Shown: piece after piece, positions 55,863-64,000 of the stretch
How positions within the stretch are numbered: the first letter of the stretch is position 1
Layout: each line of letters starts with the position of its first letter
Source: Arthrobacter sp. B1I2
GTDB lineage: Bacteria; Actinomycetota; Actinomycetes; Actinomycetales; Micrococcaceae
Assembly: GCF_030816485.1 (NCBI RefSeq)
Contig: NZ_JAUSYC010000001.1
Location: forward strand, 3,348,001-3,412,000
DNA length: 64,000 nt
Reading direction: 5' to 3'
Translations under genes and position numbers: made by a program
The notes under the pieces: generated by a model
Told to the model about the DNA's origin: nothing
The model's input: the letters and a program-made list of their open reading frames with translations, nothing else
The model's database searches: none

Positions 55863-56624
55863 TCAGGCGGCCTGCCCGCGCCGGTTGAACGTCAGACCGC
55901 CCGGAACCTGGAAAGTAGGCATGAGCTCGAGCATGCCGACGTTCACGTGGCGTGGGGTATCGATCGCGTAGTCCAGGGCGTTGACGATGTCGTCCGTGGT
56001 CAGGGACTCGTAGCCCTCATAGTAGGTTTCCCAGGCCTCAAGCATGGCCTCGGGACTGCCGCCCATGTTCCGGCCGAAGATCTCCGTTTCCACCCGCCCC
56101 GGGCAGATTTCCGTGACGCGGATCCGTTTGCCCACGGTATCGTTCCGGAGCTGCCGGGAGACCTGGTGCACCGCGGCCTTGGTGGCGTGGTAAACAGTGT
56201 GGCCATAGAAGTTGTACAGGCCGGCAATCGAGCTGATGTTGACCACATGGCCCAGGTCGCGCTCCACCATGCCGGGCAGGACCAGCCGGGTCAGCTGCAG
56301 CAGCCCGCGGAGGTTGACGTCCACGAGTTCGTCGATGTCCTGCTCGGATGAATCAAGGATGTTGCCCGGCCGGGAGACGCCGGCGCAGTTGACCAGGACG
56401 TCGATCTCCAGGTCCTGGACCGCGGCGGTCAGGGCTGTCGTGTCGGTCAAGTCGACGACGTGGGGAACTGCGCCCGTCTTGTCCGCCAGCTCTTTGAGCC
56501 GTTCCTCGTTGCGGGCTACTGCATGGACGGTAAGGCCCCTCTTGGTGAGGCGTTCGGCGATGGCGGCGCCCATCCCTGTGGAAGCGCCTGTCACGAGGGC
56601 AGTTGAATAGTCTGAAAATGGCAT
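55863..56624 (-). CDS. SDR family oxidoreductase
   Basis: 253 residues. VTGASTGMG (about 12-20), NCAG, catalytic Ser in VNISSIAGLYNFYG and YHATK are all normal. The sequence resembles YdfG/serine-dehydrogenase-like SDRs, which oxidise 3-hydroxy acids and beta-hydroxy amino acids. It lies 50 bases upstream of the hydroxyacid dehydrogenase gene and 66 bases downstream of the transporter gene, all on one strand. The substrate is probably a sugar acid. Confidence 0.88.
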   Translation of the reverse strand: MPFSDYSTALVTGASTGMGAAIAERLTKRGLTVHAVARNEERLKELADKTGAVPHVVDLTDTTALTAAVQDLEIDVLVNCAGVSRPGNILDSSEQDIDELVDVNLRGLLQLTRLVLPGMVERDLGHVVNISSIAGLYNFYGHTVYHATKAAVHQVSRQLRNDTVGKRIRVTEICPGRVETEIFGRNMGGSPEAMLEAWETYYEGYESLTTDDIVNALDYAIDTPRHVNVGMLELMPTFQVPGGLTFNRRGQAA

Positions 56625-56690
56625 GAAAGTCTCCTGTGAAGGTGGGCGAAGGTACCCGGTTTGGAAGCGGTGGGGCCTTGTGGCCGTTTT

Positions 56691-58034
56691 TTATGCGTCG
56701 CGAAGGGGCAGGTGGGCGCGGTCCTTGACGCGGCTTACCGCTGCAAGGGTGCCGAGGGCGGTAATGACCGCGTAGAAAGCCGGCATGTAGATGTTGCCCG
56801 TTTCGGAGATGAGCCAGGTCATCAGCAATGGGGCCGTTCCGCCAAAGAGGGCCGAGGAGATGTTGTAGCCCAGGCCGTAGGCGGAGTAGCGGACGCGGGT
56901 GGGAAACAGCTCAACAATCAGGATATGGATGACGGCGGTATGGCCGGCGAAGACGACGGCCATGATGGACGCGCCGAGTATGGCCAGGCCCATGTTGCCG
57001 GTGGCAATCAGCGCGTAGGACGGAACGCCGAGGACGGCCATGGCGATTGCGGAGCCGGCGATGACCTTCTTGCGGCCGATACGGTCAGAAAGAGCCCCCA
57101 TGAACGGGATGGCAAAGCAGATAACCACCAGGCTGCATGCCGTCACCAGCAGGGCTTCGCCGATGGTGAAGTTGAGCTGCTTGCCCTTGAGGAACGTGGG
57201 CATGTAGGAGAACAGGACGTAGTAGCCGGAGCCGTTCATGAGCGGGATGAAGAGCGCCAGGAGCATGGCGCGCCGGTGCTCAGCGGACTGGAAGGCCTCT
57301 TTGAGGGGGTTCTTGGAGAGACCGCCCTCTTCCTTGAGCTTCTGGAAGTTGGGGGTGTCGCTGATGGCCTTGCGGATGTACCAGCCGATGATGCCCATGG
57401 GGATGGCAACCAGGAACGGGATTCGCCAGGCGAAGGACCCAAAGCCACCGCCCTCAATGGCTGCCTGCGTGAGCCACGGGGACATCGAGTAGGCCACGAG
57501 GGTGCCGGTGAGCAGTGCTGCGAAGGATGCAATCTGTGCGTAGGACGTGATGACGCCGCGCTTGCCTTCGGGGGCGTGTTCGGCCAGGAAGGTCATGGCA
57601 CCGGCAGCTTCACCGCCCACGGAGAAGCCCTGCAGGAGCCGGAGGAGGACCAGCAGTACCGGCGCAGCGATGCCGATCGCGGCGTAGTCCGGGAGCAGTC
57701 CGATACCGGCCGTGGCAGCGCTGATCAACATAATCACGAAGACCAGCAGCTTTTGCCGGCCGATGATGTCCCCGAGGTAGCCGCAGACCACCGCACCCAG
57801 GGGCCGCACGAAGAACGAGACGGCATATCCGGCAAAAACGAAAAGCAAGGCGTTGTCCGGGTTGCCCGGGGCCAGGAAGACAAGGGCCAGGGTACCTGCC
57901 ATGAAGGCGAAGATGCCATTGTCGTAGAGTTCCACGAAGATCCCGACGCAGCCGGCCGTTACTACTTTCCGGGCTTGTCGCGCATCGAGGCGGTCATGCT
58001 GTTGCGGACTGGCCGCACGCGTTGGTGTTGTCAC
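56691..58034 (-). CDS. MHS-family MFS transporter
   Basis: 447 residues from the GTG at 58034, which has AAGGA before it; the longer ORF to 58214 overlaps pxpC in antisense-like sequence and is rejected. Twelve membrane helices are predicted by eye. The MFS signatures are YLGDIIGRQK after helix 2 and GALSDRIGRKKV in the second half; the start (KVVTAGCVGIFVELYDNGIF) is typical of metabolite:H+ symporters such as ShiA/ProP/KgtP. It probably imports the organic acid used by the neighbouring enzymes. Confidence 0.9.
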   Translation of the reverse strand: MTTPTRAASPQQHDRLDARQARKVVTAGCVGIFVELYDNGIFAFMAGTLALVFLAPGNPDNALLFVFAGYAVSFFVRPLGAVVCGYLGDIIGRQKLLVFVIMLISAATAGIGLLPDYAAIGIAAPVLLVLLRLLQGFSVGGEAAGAMTFLAEHAPEGKRGVITSYAQIASFAALLTGTLVAYSMSPWLTQAAIEGGGFGSFAWRIPFLVAIPMGIIGWYIRKAISDTPNFQKLKEEGGLSKNPLKEAFQSAEHRRAMLLALFIPLMNGSGYYVLFSYMPTFLKGKQLNFTIGEALLVTACSLVVICFAIPFMGALSDRIGRKKVIAGSAIAMAVLGVPSYALIATGNMGLAILGASIMAVVFAGHTAVIHILIVELFPTRVRYSAYGLGYNISSALFGGTAPLLMTWLISETGNIYMPAFYAVITALGTLAAVSRVKDRAHLPLRDA

Positions 58035-58074
58035 TTTGGGTTCCTTAAGGGTTTCTGGCACGCCGCGCATGCGC

Positions 58075-59088
58075 TTAGATTCCTGCAGCGGCGGGGAGTT
58101 CCCGCCAGCCGGCGCTCGTTCCGATGCCGAGGAGGCTAAAGACCGTGTTGACTCGGGTTCGGAGCCTTTCCAGCTCCATGCACGCTGCCCGATGCGTGGC
58201 GGTGGCTTCTGCAACAGTCGTCCTGCAGAAGTTGATGGTATGCCCGGGCCGGGCCTGCCCGAGCAGGTCCAGGGAACGGGTGGTGGCCACAGCGAGCACC
58301 GGGTAGCCGGCCGTCACACCGCGCCCCCGGAGCAGCAGGAGCAGTTCGTCCCGGGACGGTATTTCGATGGCGCCTACGGGGACGCCGCGCGAAAGTACTT
58401 CCGCCGTCGTCTGCCGCTCCGGCAAGGCGCCGCCAAGGCGGAGCCCGATGTGGTTGCTTCTGGGGCTGACCGTGTATGTGCTCGTGAACAGCAGTTCTGC
58501 GGTGCTGCCGAACTCTTCCACGTCAGGGCCGTCGGTCACCTCTATGACTTGGTGGGTGCTGAAGTCCGGCGCGGCGAAGCCCAGCCGGAACAGCGGCAGG
58601 CCAAAGTGGGGCTGGGTGATGGGAGCGGTGGTCTTCTGCGTCGCGATCTCGCTGCCCTCCACGAGCTTCAGGCCGAAGCCCACTACCGTGTCGGGCGCAC
58701 AACTGCCGAGCAGGGTGGGAACGTCAAAGGACCCGTGGACTGCAATGTAGGCGCGCAGTCCTGTCCGGATTCGACGGATAGCCACTGTTTCTCCTGCCCG
58801 GACGGAGACCGGTTCCCACTGCGGGCATTCCCTGCCACCCACGGTAAGGTCCAGGGGGGCGCCGGTGACGGCGATCAGCAGGTCCGTCACCGCCCGCATG
58901 CGGAAGTCCAGTGCCGTGATTTCCAGGAGTGGATCATTGTCCAGGTTGCCGGCCAGGATGTTCGCGGCCTTGGCCGAAAACTGGTCCAGCGCACCGTTCA
59001 CGGGAAGCCCGAACGCAGGCCCTTTGGTTCGTCCCAGGTCGGTGACCACGCAGTGGCCGGGCTGCAGGATGACGAGTGAACCGGTCAT
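58075..59088 (-). CDS. pxpC: 5-oxoprolinase subunit C (biotin-dependent carboxyltransferase family)
   Basis: 337 residues. The N-terminal GHCVVTDLGRTKGPAFGLPVNGALD is the typical start of KipA/PxpC (AHS2) proteins, and SPRSNHIGLRLGG and PVGAIEIPSRDELLLLL follow. PxpC works with PxpB and PxpA to cleave 5-oxo-L-proline to glutamate with ATP. Overlaps pxpB by four bases. The C-terminal end after GHTINFCRTTVAEA is variable in the family. Confidence 0.92.
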   Translation of the reverse strand: MTGSLVILQPGHCVVTDLGRTKGPAFGLPVNGALDQFSAKAANILAGNLDNDPLLEITALDFRMRAVTDLLIAVTGAPLDLTVGGRECPQWEPVSVRAGETVAIRRIRTGLRAYIAVHGSFDVPTLLGSCAPDTVVGFGLKLVEGSEIATQKTTAPITQPHFGLPLFRLGFAAPDFSTHQVIEVTDGPDVEEFGSTAELLFTSTYTVSPRSNHIGLRLGGALPERQTTAEVLSRGVPVGAIEIPSRDELLLLLRGRGVTAGYPVLAVATTRSLDLLGQARPGHTINFCRTTVAEATATHRAACMELERLRTRVNTVFSLLGIGTSAGWRELPAAAGI

Positions 59089-59798
59089 GGCCGTGCCTCC
59101 AGGAACTGCCCGGCAAAACGGGTGAAGTCCTCCTCAGGGATCTGGTGGAAGCGCAGCTCGTCACCGGGAACGTAGGGAACCAGCGGTTCGCGGGATGCGT
59201 CCAGAACGGTCAGGGGTGTCTGGCCGATGACGCACCATCCGCCCGGTGCAACGGCGGGGGCAATCACGGCTTGGCGTCCGGCGACGGACACGGCCCCGGC
59301 GGGAACTGAAAGCCGCGGATCCTTGAGCCTGGGCACCGGGAGCGGGAAATCCGGACCGTCCATCATGGGCGAGCCGGCGGGCGCACCCAGGCAACGGATG
59401 ATGTAGGTCTTTTCGGTGTGCCGGGCGATGACGTCTGCCACCTCCAGGCCCTGGTGCTCCGCCACGCGTTCCAGGTCGGGTCCGCAATCACCGCCGTATA
59501 CCACCGGCACGTCGAATCGTCGCGGCCGCCGCAGCGCGGTTCCGGCATATTCCAGCTGCCTCATGCCCAGCTGGACGAAGGCCCGGACCTGCCTGGCGGA
59601 TGTCACGTAGGGATCGAATTCGACCAGGACGGAGTCGTAGGTCGGGACGGCGCCGTAAATGCCTTCGACGGCTGCTGTCCGCAGCCAGGCTGCGAGCGAG
59701 TGGACCGCTGTCCAATTGGCTTCCACATCCGATGAGGTGGCGACGGCCCGAAGGGCCGCGTCACCGGCTTCAAAGATTTCGAGGGTAGGAGCTGACAT
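59085..59798 (-). CDS. pxpB: 5-oxoprolinase subunit B (allophanate hydrolase subunit 1 family)
   Basis: 237 residues. The AHS1-family features are an N-terminal beta-alpha unit (YGAVPTYDSVLVEFDP), then VPVVYGGDCGPDLERVAEHQ and the C-terminal WCVIGQTPLTVLD and PGDELRFHQIPEEDF. It pairs with PxpC as the carboxyltransferase-like half of the 5-oxoprolinase. The stop of pxpA lies one base before its start. Confidence 0.93.
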   Translation of the reverse strand: MSAPTLEIFEAGDAALRAVATSSDVEANWTAVHSLAAWLRTAAVEGIYGAVPTYDSVLVEFDPYVTSARQVRAFVQLGMRQLEYAGTALRRPRRFDVPVVYGGDCGPDLERVAEHQGLEVADVIARHTEKTYIIRCLGAPAGSPMMDGPDFPLPVPRLKDPRLSVPAGAVSVAGRQAVIAPAVAPGGWCVIGQTPLTVLDASREPLVPYVPGDELRFHQIPEEDFTRFAGQFLEARP

Positions 59799-59799
59799 C

Positions 59800-60585
59800 T
59801 CAGGAGACTTTCTGGCTCGTCGGCAGCACCTTGGCCAGCGGCGCGATGGCCACTCCGGCCGCCACGAGCTCGGTCTTGATCAGCCGGGCGAGTTCAACTG
59901 CCCCCGGGTTGTCGCCGTGCAGCAGCACGGTATCTGCCTTGATCGGCAAATCACGGCCGGATACTGCCTGGATCAGGCCTTCGCGCACCATGCGAACGGT
60001 CCGCTCAACGATGACGTCGGGGTCGTGGATAACGGCGCCGGGCTTGGTGCGCGGTACCAGCGTCCCGTCGTCCTCGTAGGCGCGGTCTGCGATTCCCACG
60101 ATGGCCACGCGGAGCCCGCGTTCGGCAGCGGCGTCGGCCAGCTCTCCGTCCTGGGCCAGCACGATGAGGTCCGGATCGACGCGCAGGGCTGCGTCCGCCA
60201 CCGCGTCCGCGTAGTCCGGCCGGGTCGCGACGAGGTTGCCCAGACGGCCGTGCGGCGCCAGGTGCGCCACGGAGCCACCATGATAGGCGGCGAAGGCCTT
60301 CAGGGCACCAAGCTGGTAGATGACGTCGTTGCGGACCTCGTCTGCGGTGAGATCCATGGTGCGCCGGCCAAAACCGCGCAGGTCCGGGAAGCTGGGGTGG
60401 GCACCGATGCCCACTCCCCTGCTGACGCACGCCGCCACGGTCGCATTCATGATGTCGGGGTCTCCGGCGTGGAACCCGCAGGCGATGTTGGCACTGGAAA
60501 CGATGTCCAGCAGCGCGTTGTCGTCACCGATTGAGTAGGCACCAAAGCCCTCACCGAGATCCGCTACGAGATCAACTGTTGGCAT
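59800..60585 (-). CDS. pxpA: 5-oxoprolinase subunit A (LamB/YcsF family)
   Basis: 261 residues from the ATG at 60585; an ORF start at 60729 would run into the terminator region. The family start VDLVADLGEGFGAYSIGDDN is followed by SANIACGFHAGDP (metal-binding His), GIGAHPSFPDLRGFGRR and VLLHGDNPGA near the C-terminus. With PxpB and PxpC it hydrolyses pyroglutamate, a damage product of glutamate/glutamine. First gene of the pxpABC order and 233 bases from the ABC operon. Confidence 0.94.
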   Translation of the reverse strand: MPTVDLVADLGEGFGAYSIGDDNALLDIVSSANIACGFHAGDPDIMNATVAACVSRGVGIGAHPSFPDLRGFGRRTMDLTADEVRNDVIYQLGALKAFAAYHGGSVAHLAPHGRLGNLVATRPDYADAVADAALRVDPDLIVLAQDGELADAAAERGLRVAIVGIADRAYEDDGTLVPRTKPGAVIHDPDVIVERTVRMVREGLIQAVSGRDLPIKADTVLLHGDNPGAVELARLIKTELVAAGVAIAPLAKVLPTSQKVS

Positions 60586-60752
60586 TCTGGGCCTTCCTCT
60601 GCTGGTTGCTGTTGTTGCCCGTTGCACCGTGTTGGTGCGGACCGGACGGAGTGAGCTGGTGGTCCCTGCTGAACGCCCTGGCGGGCACTCCGGGGGACAT
60701 AAAAAGTCTGTCACCGAGAGCTGAGCCACACAAAGACGTAATCGGTGTCACG

Positions 60753-60786
60753 GGATAGGGCCCGGTTATGACCCCGGGCCCTATCC
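60753..60786 (-). terminator. Terminator between the ABC transporter operon and pxpA
   Basis: GGATAGGGCCCGG and CCGGGCCCTATCC form a perfect 13-pair stem with an eight-base loop, 33 bases after the stop of the last ABC permease gene. No T-run follows, as is common in actinobacteria. Confidence 0.75.
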
Positions 60787-60818
60787 TCAGCTGGTGTTGG
60801 GCTGCCTGGCGCGGCTTG

Positions 60819-61631
60819 TCAGAGCGCTTTTCGCAGACCCATGACACGTTCGACAACGACCACCACTGCGAGGGAGATCAGGATCAGGATCACGGAGAGT
60901 GCGGCGACCGCCGCATCCGCGGAGTTCTCGACGTAGCGCAACACCTGAACGGGCAGCGTGGGCAACCCTGACTCCGCAACGAAGAGGGAGATGACCGCTT
61001 CATCGAAGGAGACAATGAAGGCGATGACCCCGCCGGCAATGACGCCCGGCTGGATGATCGGCAGGGTCACTCGACGGAAGACGGTCCAGGAGTTCGCTCC
61101 CAGGATGCGGGCCGCTGCCTCACAGGAAGTGTCCGTGGTGGTCAGGCTCATCAGGGTGGTCCTGATGACGAACGGGATGGTGATGGCAACGTGGCCGATG
61201 ATGATGCCGGCGTATGTGTTGGTCAGCTTCAGTGGCCCGAACAGCAGGACCATGCCGAGGGCCAGGACAATGCTGGGGATCAGCAGGGGTGAGAGGAAGA
61301 ACGACTGGACGGCGGCTTTCGCCTTGAACTGGTACCGGTCCAGGGCCAGTGCGGCCGGTACGCCCAGGGCCAGGACAACGATCGTCACCACGACGGCGAC
61401 GATCACGCTGACCCGCATGCCGTTCATGAAGGTGCTTTCCTCCGGCAGCATCCCGTACCACTTCAGGGTGAAGCCTTCCGGAGGGAAGGACAGGTACTGG
61501 TTGGAGGCAAAGGAGACCACGAACACGATCAGCAGCGGGGCCAGCAGGAACAGGTAGAGCAGGAATACCAGGAGGCCGAATGCGGGTTTCGCTGCATTGA
61601 AGCGCGGCTTGAACAAGGGTGCTTCGCTCAT
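60819..61631 (-). CDS. ABC transporter permease (PotC-like)
   Basis: 270 residues with six membrane helices. The binding-protein-dependent permease loop is EAAARILGANSWTVFRRVTLP (EAA motif, near 178-198). It forms the channel with the permease encoded just upstream, two bases away. The family imports polyamines, iron chelates or other small cations. The exact substrate is unknown. Confidence 0.92.
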   Translation of the reverse strand: MSEAPLFKPRFNAAKPAFGLLVFLLYLFLLAPLLIVFVVSFASNQYLSFPPEGFTLKWYGMLPEESTFMNGMRVSVIVAVVVTIVVLALGVPAALALDRYQFKAKAAVQSFFLSPLLIPSIVLALGMVLLFGPLKLTNTYAGIIIGHVAITIPFVIRTTLMSLTTTDTSCEAAARILGANSWTVFRRVTLPIIQPGVIAGGVIAFIVSFDEAVISLFVAESGLPTLPVQVLRYVENSADAAVAALSVILILISLAVVVVVERVMGLRKAL

Positions 61632-61633
61632 GG

Positions 61634-62551
61634 CTAACCTCCGATCTTTCGGGTGAGCCGCTGGTAGACGGCGATGATGAGGCCGAACAGGACCAGCAGG
61701 ATGACGGATAGCGCCGCGGCGAAGGGCCAGTTCAACAGGCCGGTGGTCTGGTCGTAGATTTCCGTGGCGAGCACCTGGACACTGCCGCCGCCAAGCAGCC
61801 GCGGGGTGATGAAGGTGCTGATGGACAGGACGAAGACGAGCAGGAACGCTGTGAGGATGCCTGGCAGGCTCAGCGGCAGGGTTACCCGCGTGAACACGTT
61901 GAGCTTGCTGGCTCCCAGCGATCCGGCAGCTTCTTCAAGTTGCGGGCTGAGCCGCCCAAAGCCGGAGATCATAGCCAGGATGGCGTACGGCATGAAGATT
62001 TCCACCAGGCCGATGGTGACGCCGGTCATGTTGTTGGTGAGCTTGAGCGGGGTATGGATCACGCCCAGGCCGGTCAATGAAGAGTTGACCAGGCCGTTGG
62101 TGCCCAGGATGACCATCCAGCCGTAGGTTCGGACGACGGCGGAGGTCAGGAGGGGTGCGATGGCGATGGCCAGGAGCAGGCTGCGGTATTTGCTCCGGCT
62201 CCTGGCCAGGAACAGCGCCACTGGATAAGAGACCAGGATGCACAGGACGCCGACGGTGAGGCCCATTTGGAAGGTGTCCAGCGTGACTTTCCAGTAATAC
62301 GGATCGGTGAGGGGCTGGAGATAGGTGTCGAACGTAAAGGTCTCTTCAATGACCCCGTCCGGGGCGCCCCGGTTGAACGACATCCGGACCATATAGGCCA
62401 GCGGGAAGACGAAGCTGACCAGGAGGCCCAGCAGCCCCGGGATGAGCAGCGCGAGGTAGGTGCGGCGGTTTCGTTTCGCTGTTGCCCGCTCCAGTTCTCC
62501 GGTTTCCGCCGGCCGCAGGGCTGACCGTCCGCGTGCCTGGAGCATGGTCAT
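61634..62551 (-). CDS. ABC transporter permease (PotB-like)
   Basis: 305 residues; a cytosolic N-terminus of about 30 residues, then six helices beginning with TYLALLIPGLLGLLVSFVF. The EAA loop reads EEAAGSLGASKLNVFTRVTLP. Overlaps the ATPase gene by four bases (ATGA) and is followed after two bases by the second permease, so all are translated together. Confidence 0.92.
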   Translation of the reverse strand: MTMLQARGRSALRPAETGELERATAKRNRRTYLALLIPGLLGLLVSFVFPLAYMVRMSFNRGAPDGVIEETFTFDTYLQPLTDPYYWKVTLDTFQMGLTVGVLCILVSYPVALFLARSRSKYRSLLLAIAIAPLLTSAVVRTYGWMVILGTNGLVNSSLTGLGVIHTPLKLTNNMTGVTIGLVEIFMPYAILAMISGFGRLSPQLEEAAGSLGASKLNVFTRVTLPLSLPGILTAFLLVFVLSISTFITPRLLGGGSVQVLATEIYDQTTGLLNWPFAAALSVILLVLFGLIIAVYQRLTRKIGG

Positions 62552-63657
62552 GATGCCTGCCCTTTCGCCAATGGCGGCAGGATGTAGGCATCTTCAGCCG
62601 ACCAGGACAGGTAGGCTTTGTCGCCGACGCGGGGCAGCTCCCCGCTGGAGGTGAGCAGCTGTGCATTGAAGCTCTTTTGGCCGACCTTGACCGCGACGGA
62701 CAGCGCGTCCCCCGTGTAGCTGACACGTTCGATGGTCCCTTCGATGGCGTCACGTTCGCCATGGGAGAGGGTCACTTTGAGCCGGTGTGGACGGATCACC
62801 AGTTCATGGGTTCCGGCGAGCCCGGAAGAACCAACAGCGCCGAACCCTCCAAGGCCCTCGATATCCACCTTGTAGTAGGACTCGCCCGCGGCGGCAGGCC
62901 CCGCTTCGGAGACGACCGTGGCCTGCAGGAAGTTGGCCTGGCCGATGAAGTTGGCCACGAAGTGAGTGCGGGGACGTTCGTAGACGTCGGTGGGTGAGCC
63001 AAATTGTTCAATCAGGCCGCCGTTCATGACGGCGATCCGGTCGGCCATGTCGAGTGCCTCGTCCTGGTCGTGGGTGACGAAGAGCGTTGTGGCACGGGTG
63101 CGCTGCTGGATGGACCTGATCTCGGTGCGCATGGTTTCGCGGAGTTTCGCGTCCAGGTTGGAGAGAGGCTCATCGAGGAGGAGCAGAGTGGGTTCCACCA
63201 CCAGTGCCCGGGCAAGCGCGATGCGCTGCTGCTGTCCGCCGGACAGTTCACGTGTCTGGCGCTTGCCGAGATGGCCGAGCTGGACCATCTCCAGGGCCGC
63301 GGCGACGCGCTTCTTTTGCTCTGCCTTGGGTGTCTGCCGCATTTGCAGGCCGAAGGCGACGTTTTGCTCCACGTTCATGTGCGGGAACAGGGCATAGGAC
63401 TGGAAGACCATGCCCATCCCGCGTTTGTTGACGGGGGTGTGGGTGATCTCCTTCCCATCCACCACGATGGACCCCGCGGTGGGGTCCATGAGGCCGGCCA
63501 CCATCCGAAGCGTGGTGGTCTTGCCGCAGCCCGAAGGGCCCAGGAGCGCCACAAGGTGCCCCTCCTCCACCTGCATGTTCAGGCGGTCGACGGCCGGTTC
63601 CAAGCCAGCGGCGTATCGCTTGGTCAGATCAACGATCGACAGTTTTGTTTGACTCAC
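62548..63657 (-). CDS. ABC transporter ATP-binding protein (PotA-like)
   Basis: 369 residues. Walker A GPSGCGKTTT (about 38-47), signature LSGGQQQR (about 140), Walker B LLLLDEPLSNLD and the H-loop in FVTHDQDEALDMAD are all intact. The C-terminal 120 residues form a TOBE-type regulatory domain (HELVIRPHRLKVTL). It energises uptake for the two permeases. The substrate-binding protein gene lies upstream at the window edge. Confidence 0.94.
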   Translation of the reverse strand: MSQTKLSIVDLTKRYAAGLEPAVDRLNMQVEEGHLVALLGPSGCGKTTTLRMVAGLMDPTAGSIVVDGKEITHTPVNKRGMGMVFQSYALFPHMNVEQNVAFGLQMRQTPKAEQKKRVAAALEMVQLGHLGKRQTRELSGGQQQRIALARALVVEPTLLLLDEPLSNLDAKLRETMRTEIRSIQQRTRATTLFVTHDQDEALDMADRIAVMNGGLIEQFGSPTDVYERPRTHFVANFIGQANFLQATVVSEAGPAAAGESYYKVDIEGLGGFGAVGSSGLAGTHELVIRPHRLKVTLSHGERDAIEGTIERVSYTGDALSVAVKVGQKSFNAQLLTSSGELPRVGDKAYLSWSAEDAYILPPLAKGQAS

Positions 63658-63707
63658 GGTTCAGTTCTCCTGATGCAAAGGGAGGGAGGGGCGCCTGTTG
63701 GGGGCGG

Positions 63708-64000
63708 CTATTTGGTGATGATTTCGCGCTTCCAGGTGTCGGTCCACTTGTCGCGGGCCGAGGACAGGAAGTCGACATCGAGGGGGATGATGTTCAGTGA
63801 TCCATCCGTGGGTACCACCCGGCTCTTGACGTCGGCCGGAAGTTCCGCGTTCGTTACCGAGGGGGCGTAGAAGAGAGCCTTGGCGAAGGCGGTCTGAGCT
63901 TCAGGCGAGAGGGCGTAGTTCATGAAGGTCTTTGCTGCGGCAGAGTGCGGGGCGGCCTTGACCAGGTTGACCGTGTTGATTTGGTAGACGGTGCCTTCCT
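63708..64000 (-). CDS. ABC transporter substrate-binding protein (partial, N-terminus outside the window)
   Basis: Only the last 97 codons are visible and the frame is open to the window edge. NLVKAAPHSAAAKTFMNYAL followed by SPEAQTAFAKALFYAPSV is the typical C-terminal end of PotD-like extracellular solute-binding proteins (the 'YxPvn' contact region). It lies 50 bases upstream of the ATPase gene in the same operon and supplies the ligand. The start lies outside, so the signal peptide cannot be checked. Confidence 0.85.
   Translation of the reverse strand, partial: EGTVYQINTVNLVKAAPHSAAAKTFMNYALSPEAQTAFAKALFYAPSVTNAELPADVKSRVVPTDGSLNIIPLDVDFLSSARDKWTDTWKREIITK

Noticed and set aside
56034..56083. 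Frameshift in the SDR at 55.9-56.6 kb
   Set aside because: The frame is continuous and all SDR motifs are in register.
56661..58139. 492-codon plus-strand ORF
   Set aside because: It is the antisense shadow of the MHS transporter gene; Gly/Asp/Glu-rich with no domain.

Overview
The window is G+C-rich bacterial DNA. Its gene families fit a soil actinobacterium of the Arthrobacter/Pseudarthrobacter type (Micrococcaceae): a UvrA-like ATPase, a flotillin with a small NfeD-like partner, a complete selenocysteine system, a WS/DGAT acyltransferase and an MHS-type transporter. The genus is inferred from gene content and style, not from a database match.

Layout. 1-12 kb holds ordinary chromosomal genes: a UvrA paralogue cut by the window edge, an SDR, a flotillin/NfeD-like pair, an aldo/keto reductase, an SMP-30-like protein, ArfB, a P450, a lytic transglycosylase and a zinc alcohol dehydrogenase. 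12-15.5 kb holds small secreted and membrane proteins. Among them is a three-gene unit: a 57-codon DUF2975-like remnant, a YozG-like HTH regulator and a membrane protein, preceded by a strong palindrome. 15.6-25.5 kb is a selenocysteine island: selB, selA and tRNA-Sec on the minus strand, selD divergent on the plus strand, then an operon for a molybdenum/tungsten formate dehydrogenase. The catalytic subunit of that enzyme is read through an in-frame UGA at codon 189, and a hairpin follows the UGA. One locus therefore makes the Sec machinery and its apparent client enzyme.

26-49 kb is an accessory region with low coding density and many broken genes. It contains a GAF protein, a frameshifted degenerate EAL protein, a roughly 3.06-kb TniA/TniB/resolvase-type transposon in which each of the three genes has one single-base lesion, a probable res site, a frameshifted second copy of the 15-kb membrane gene, a dienelactone-hydrolase pseudogene and a second, badly decayed transposase. 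Intact genes lie between them: a DUF309 protein, a WS/DGAT acyltransferase, a small membrane-protein operon, an alpha/beta hydrolase, a NarL-type two-component system and a 684-residue secreted coiled-coil protein with one cysteine near each end.

49-64 kb is metabolic: a debranching-enzyme-like glycosidase, a DUF2171-type protein, a gluconate/idonate catabolic operon (gluconokinase, idonate-type dehydrogenase, gluconate-5-dehydrogenase-like SDR, 2-hydroxyacid dehydrogenase, a further SDR), and an MHS transporter followed by the 5-oxoprolinase genes pxpC, pxpB and pxpA. A spermidine/putrescine-type ABC transporter runs off the right edge. All genes from 52.4 kb onward are on the minus strand, and a 13-bp hairpin at 60.75 kb separates the ABC operon from pxpA.
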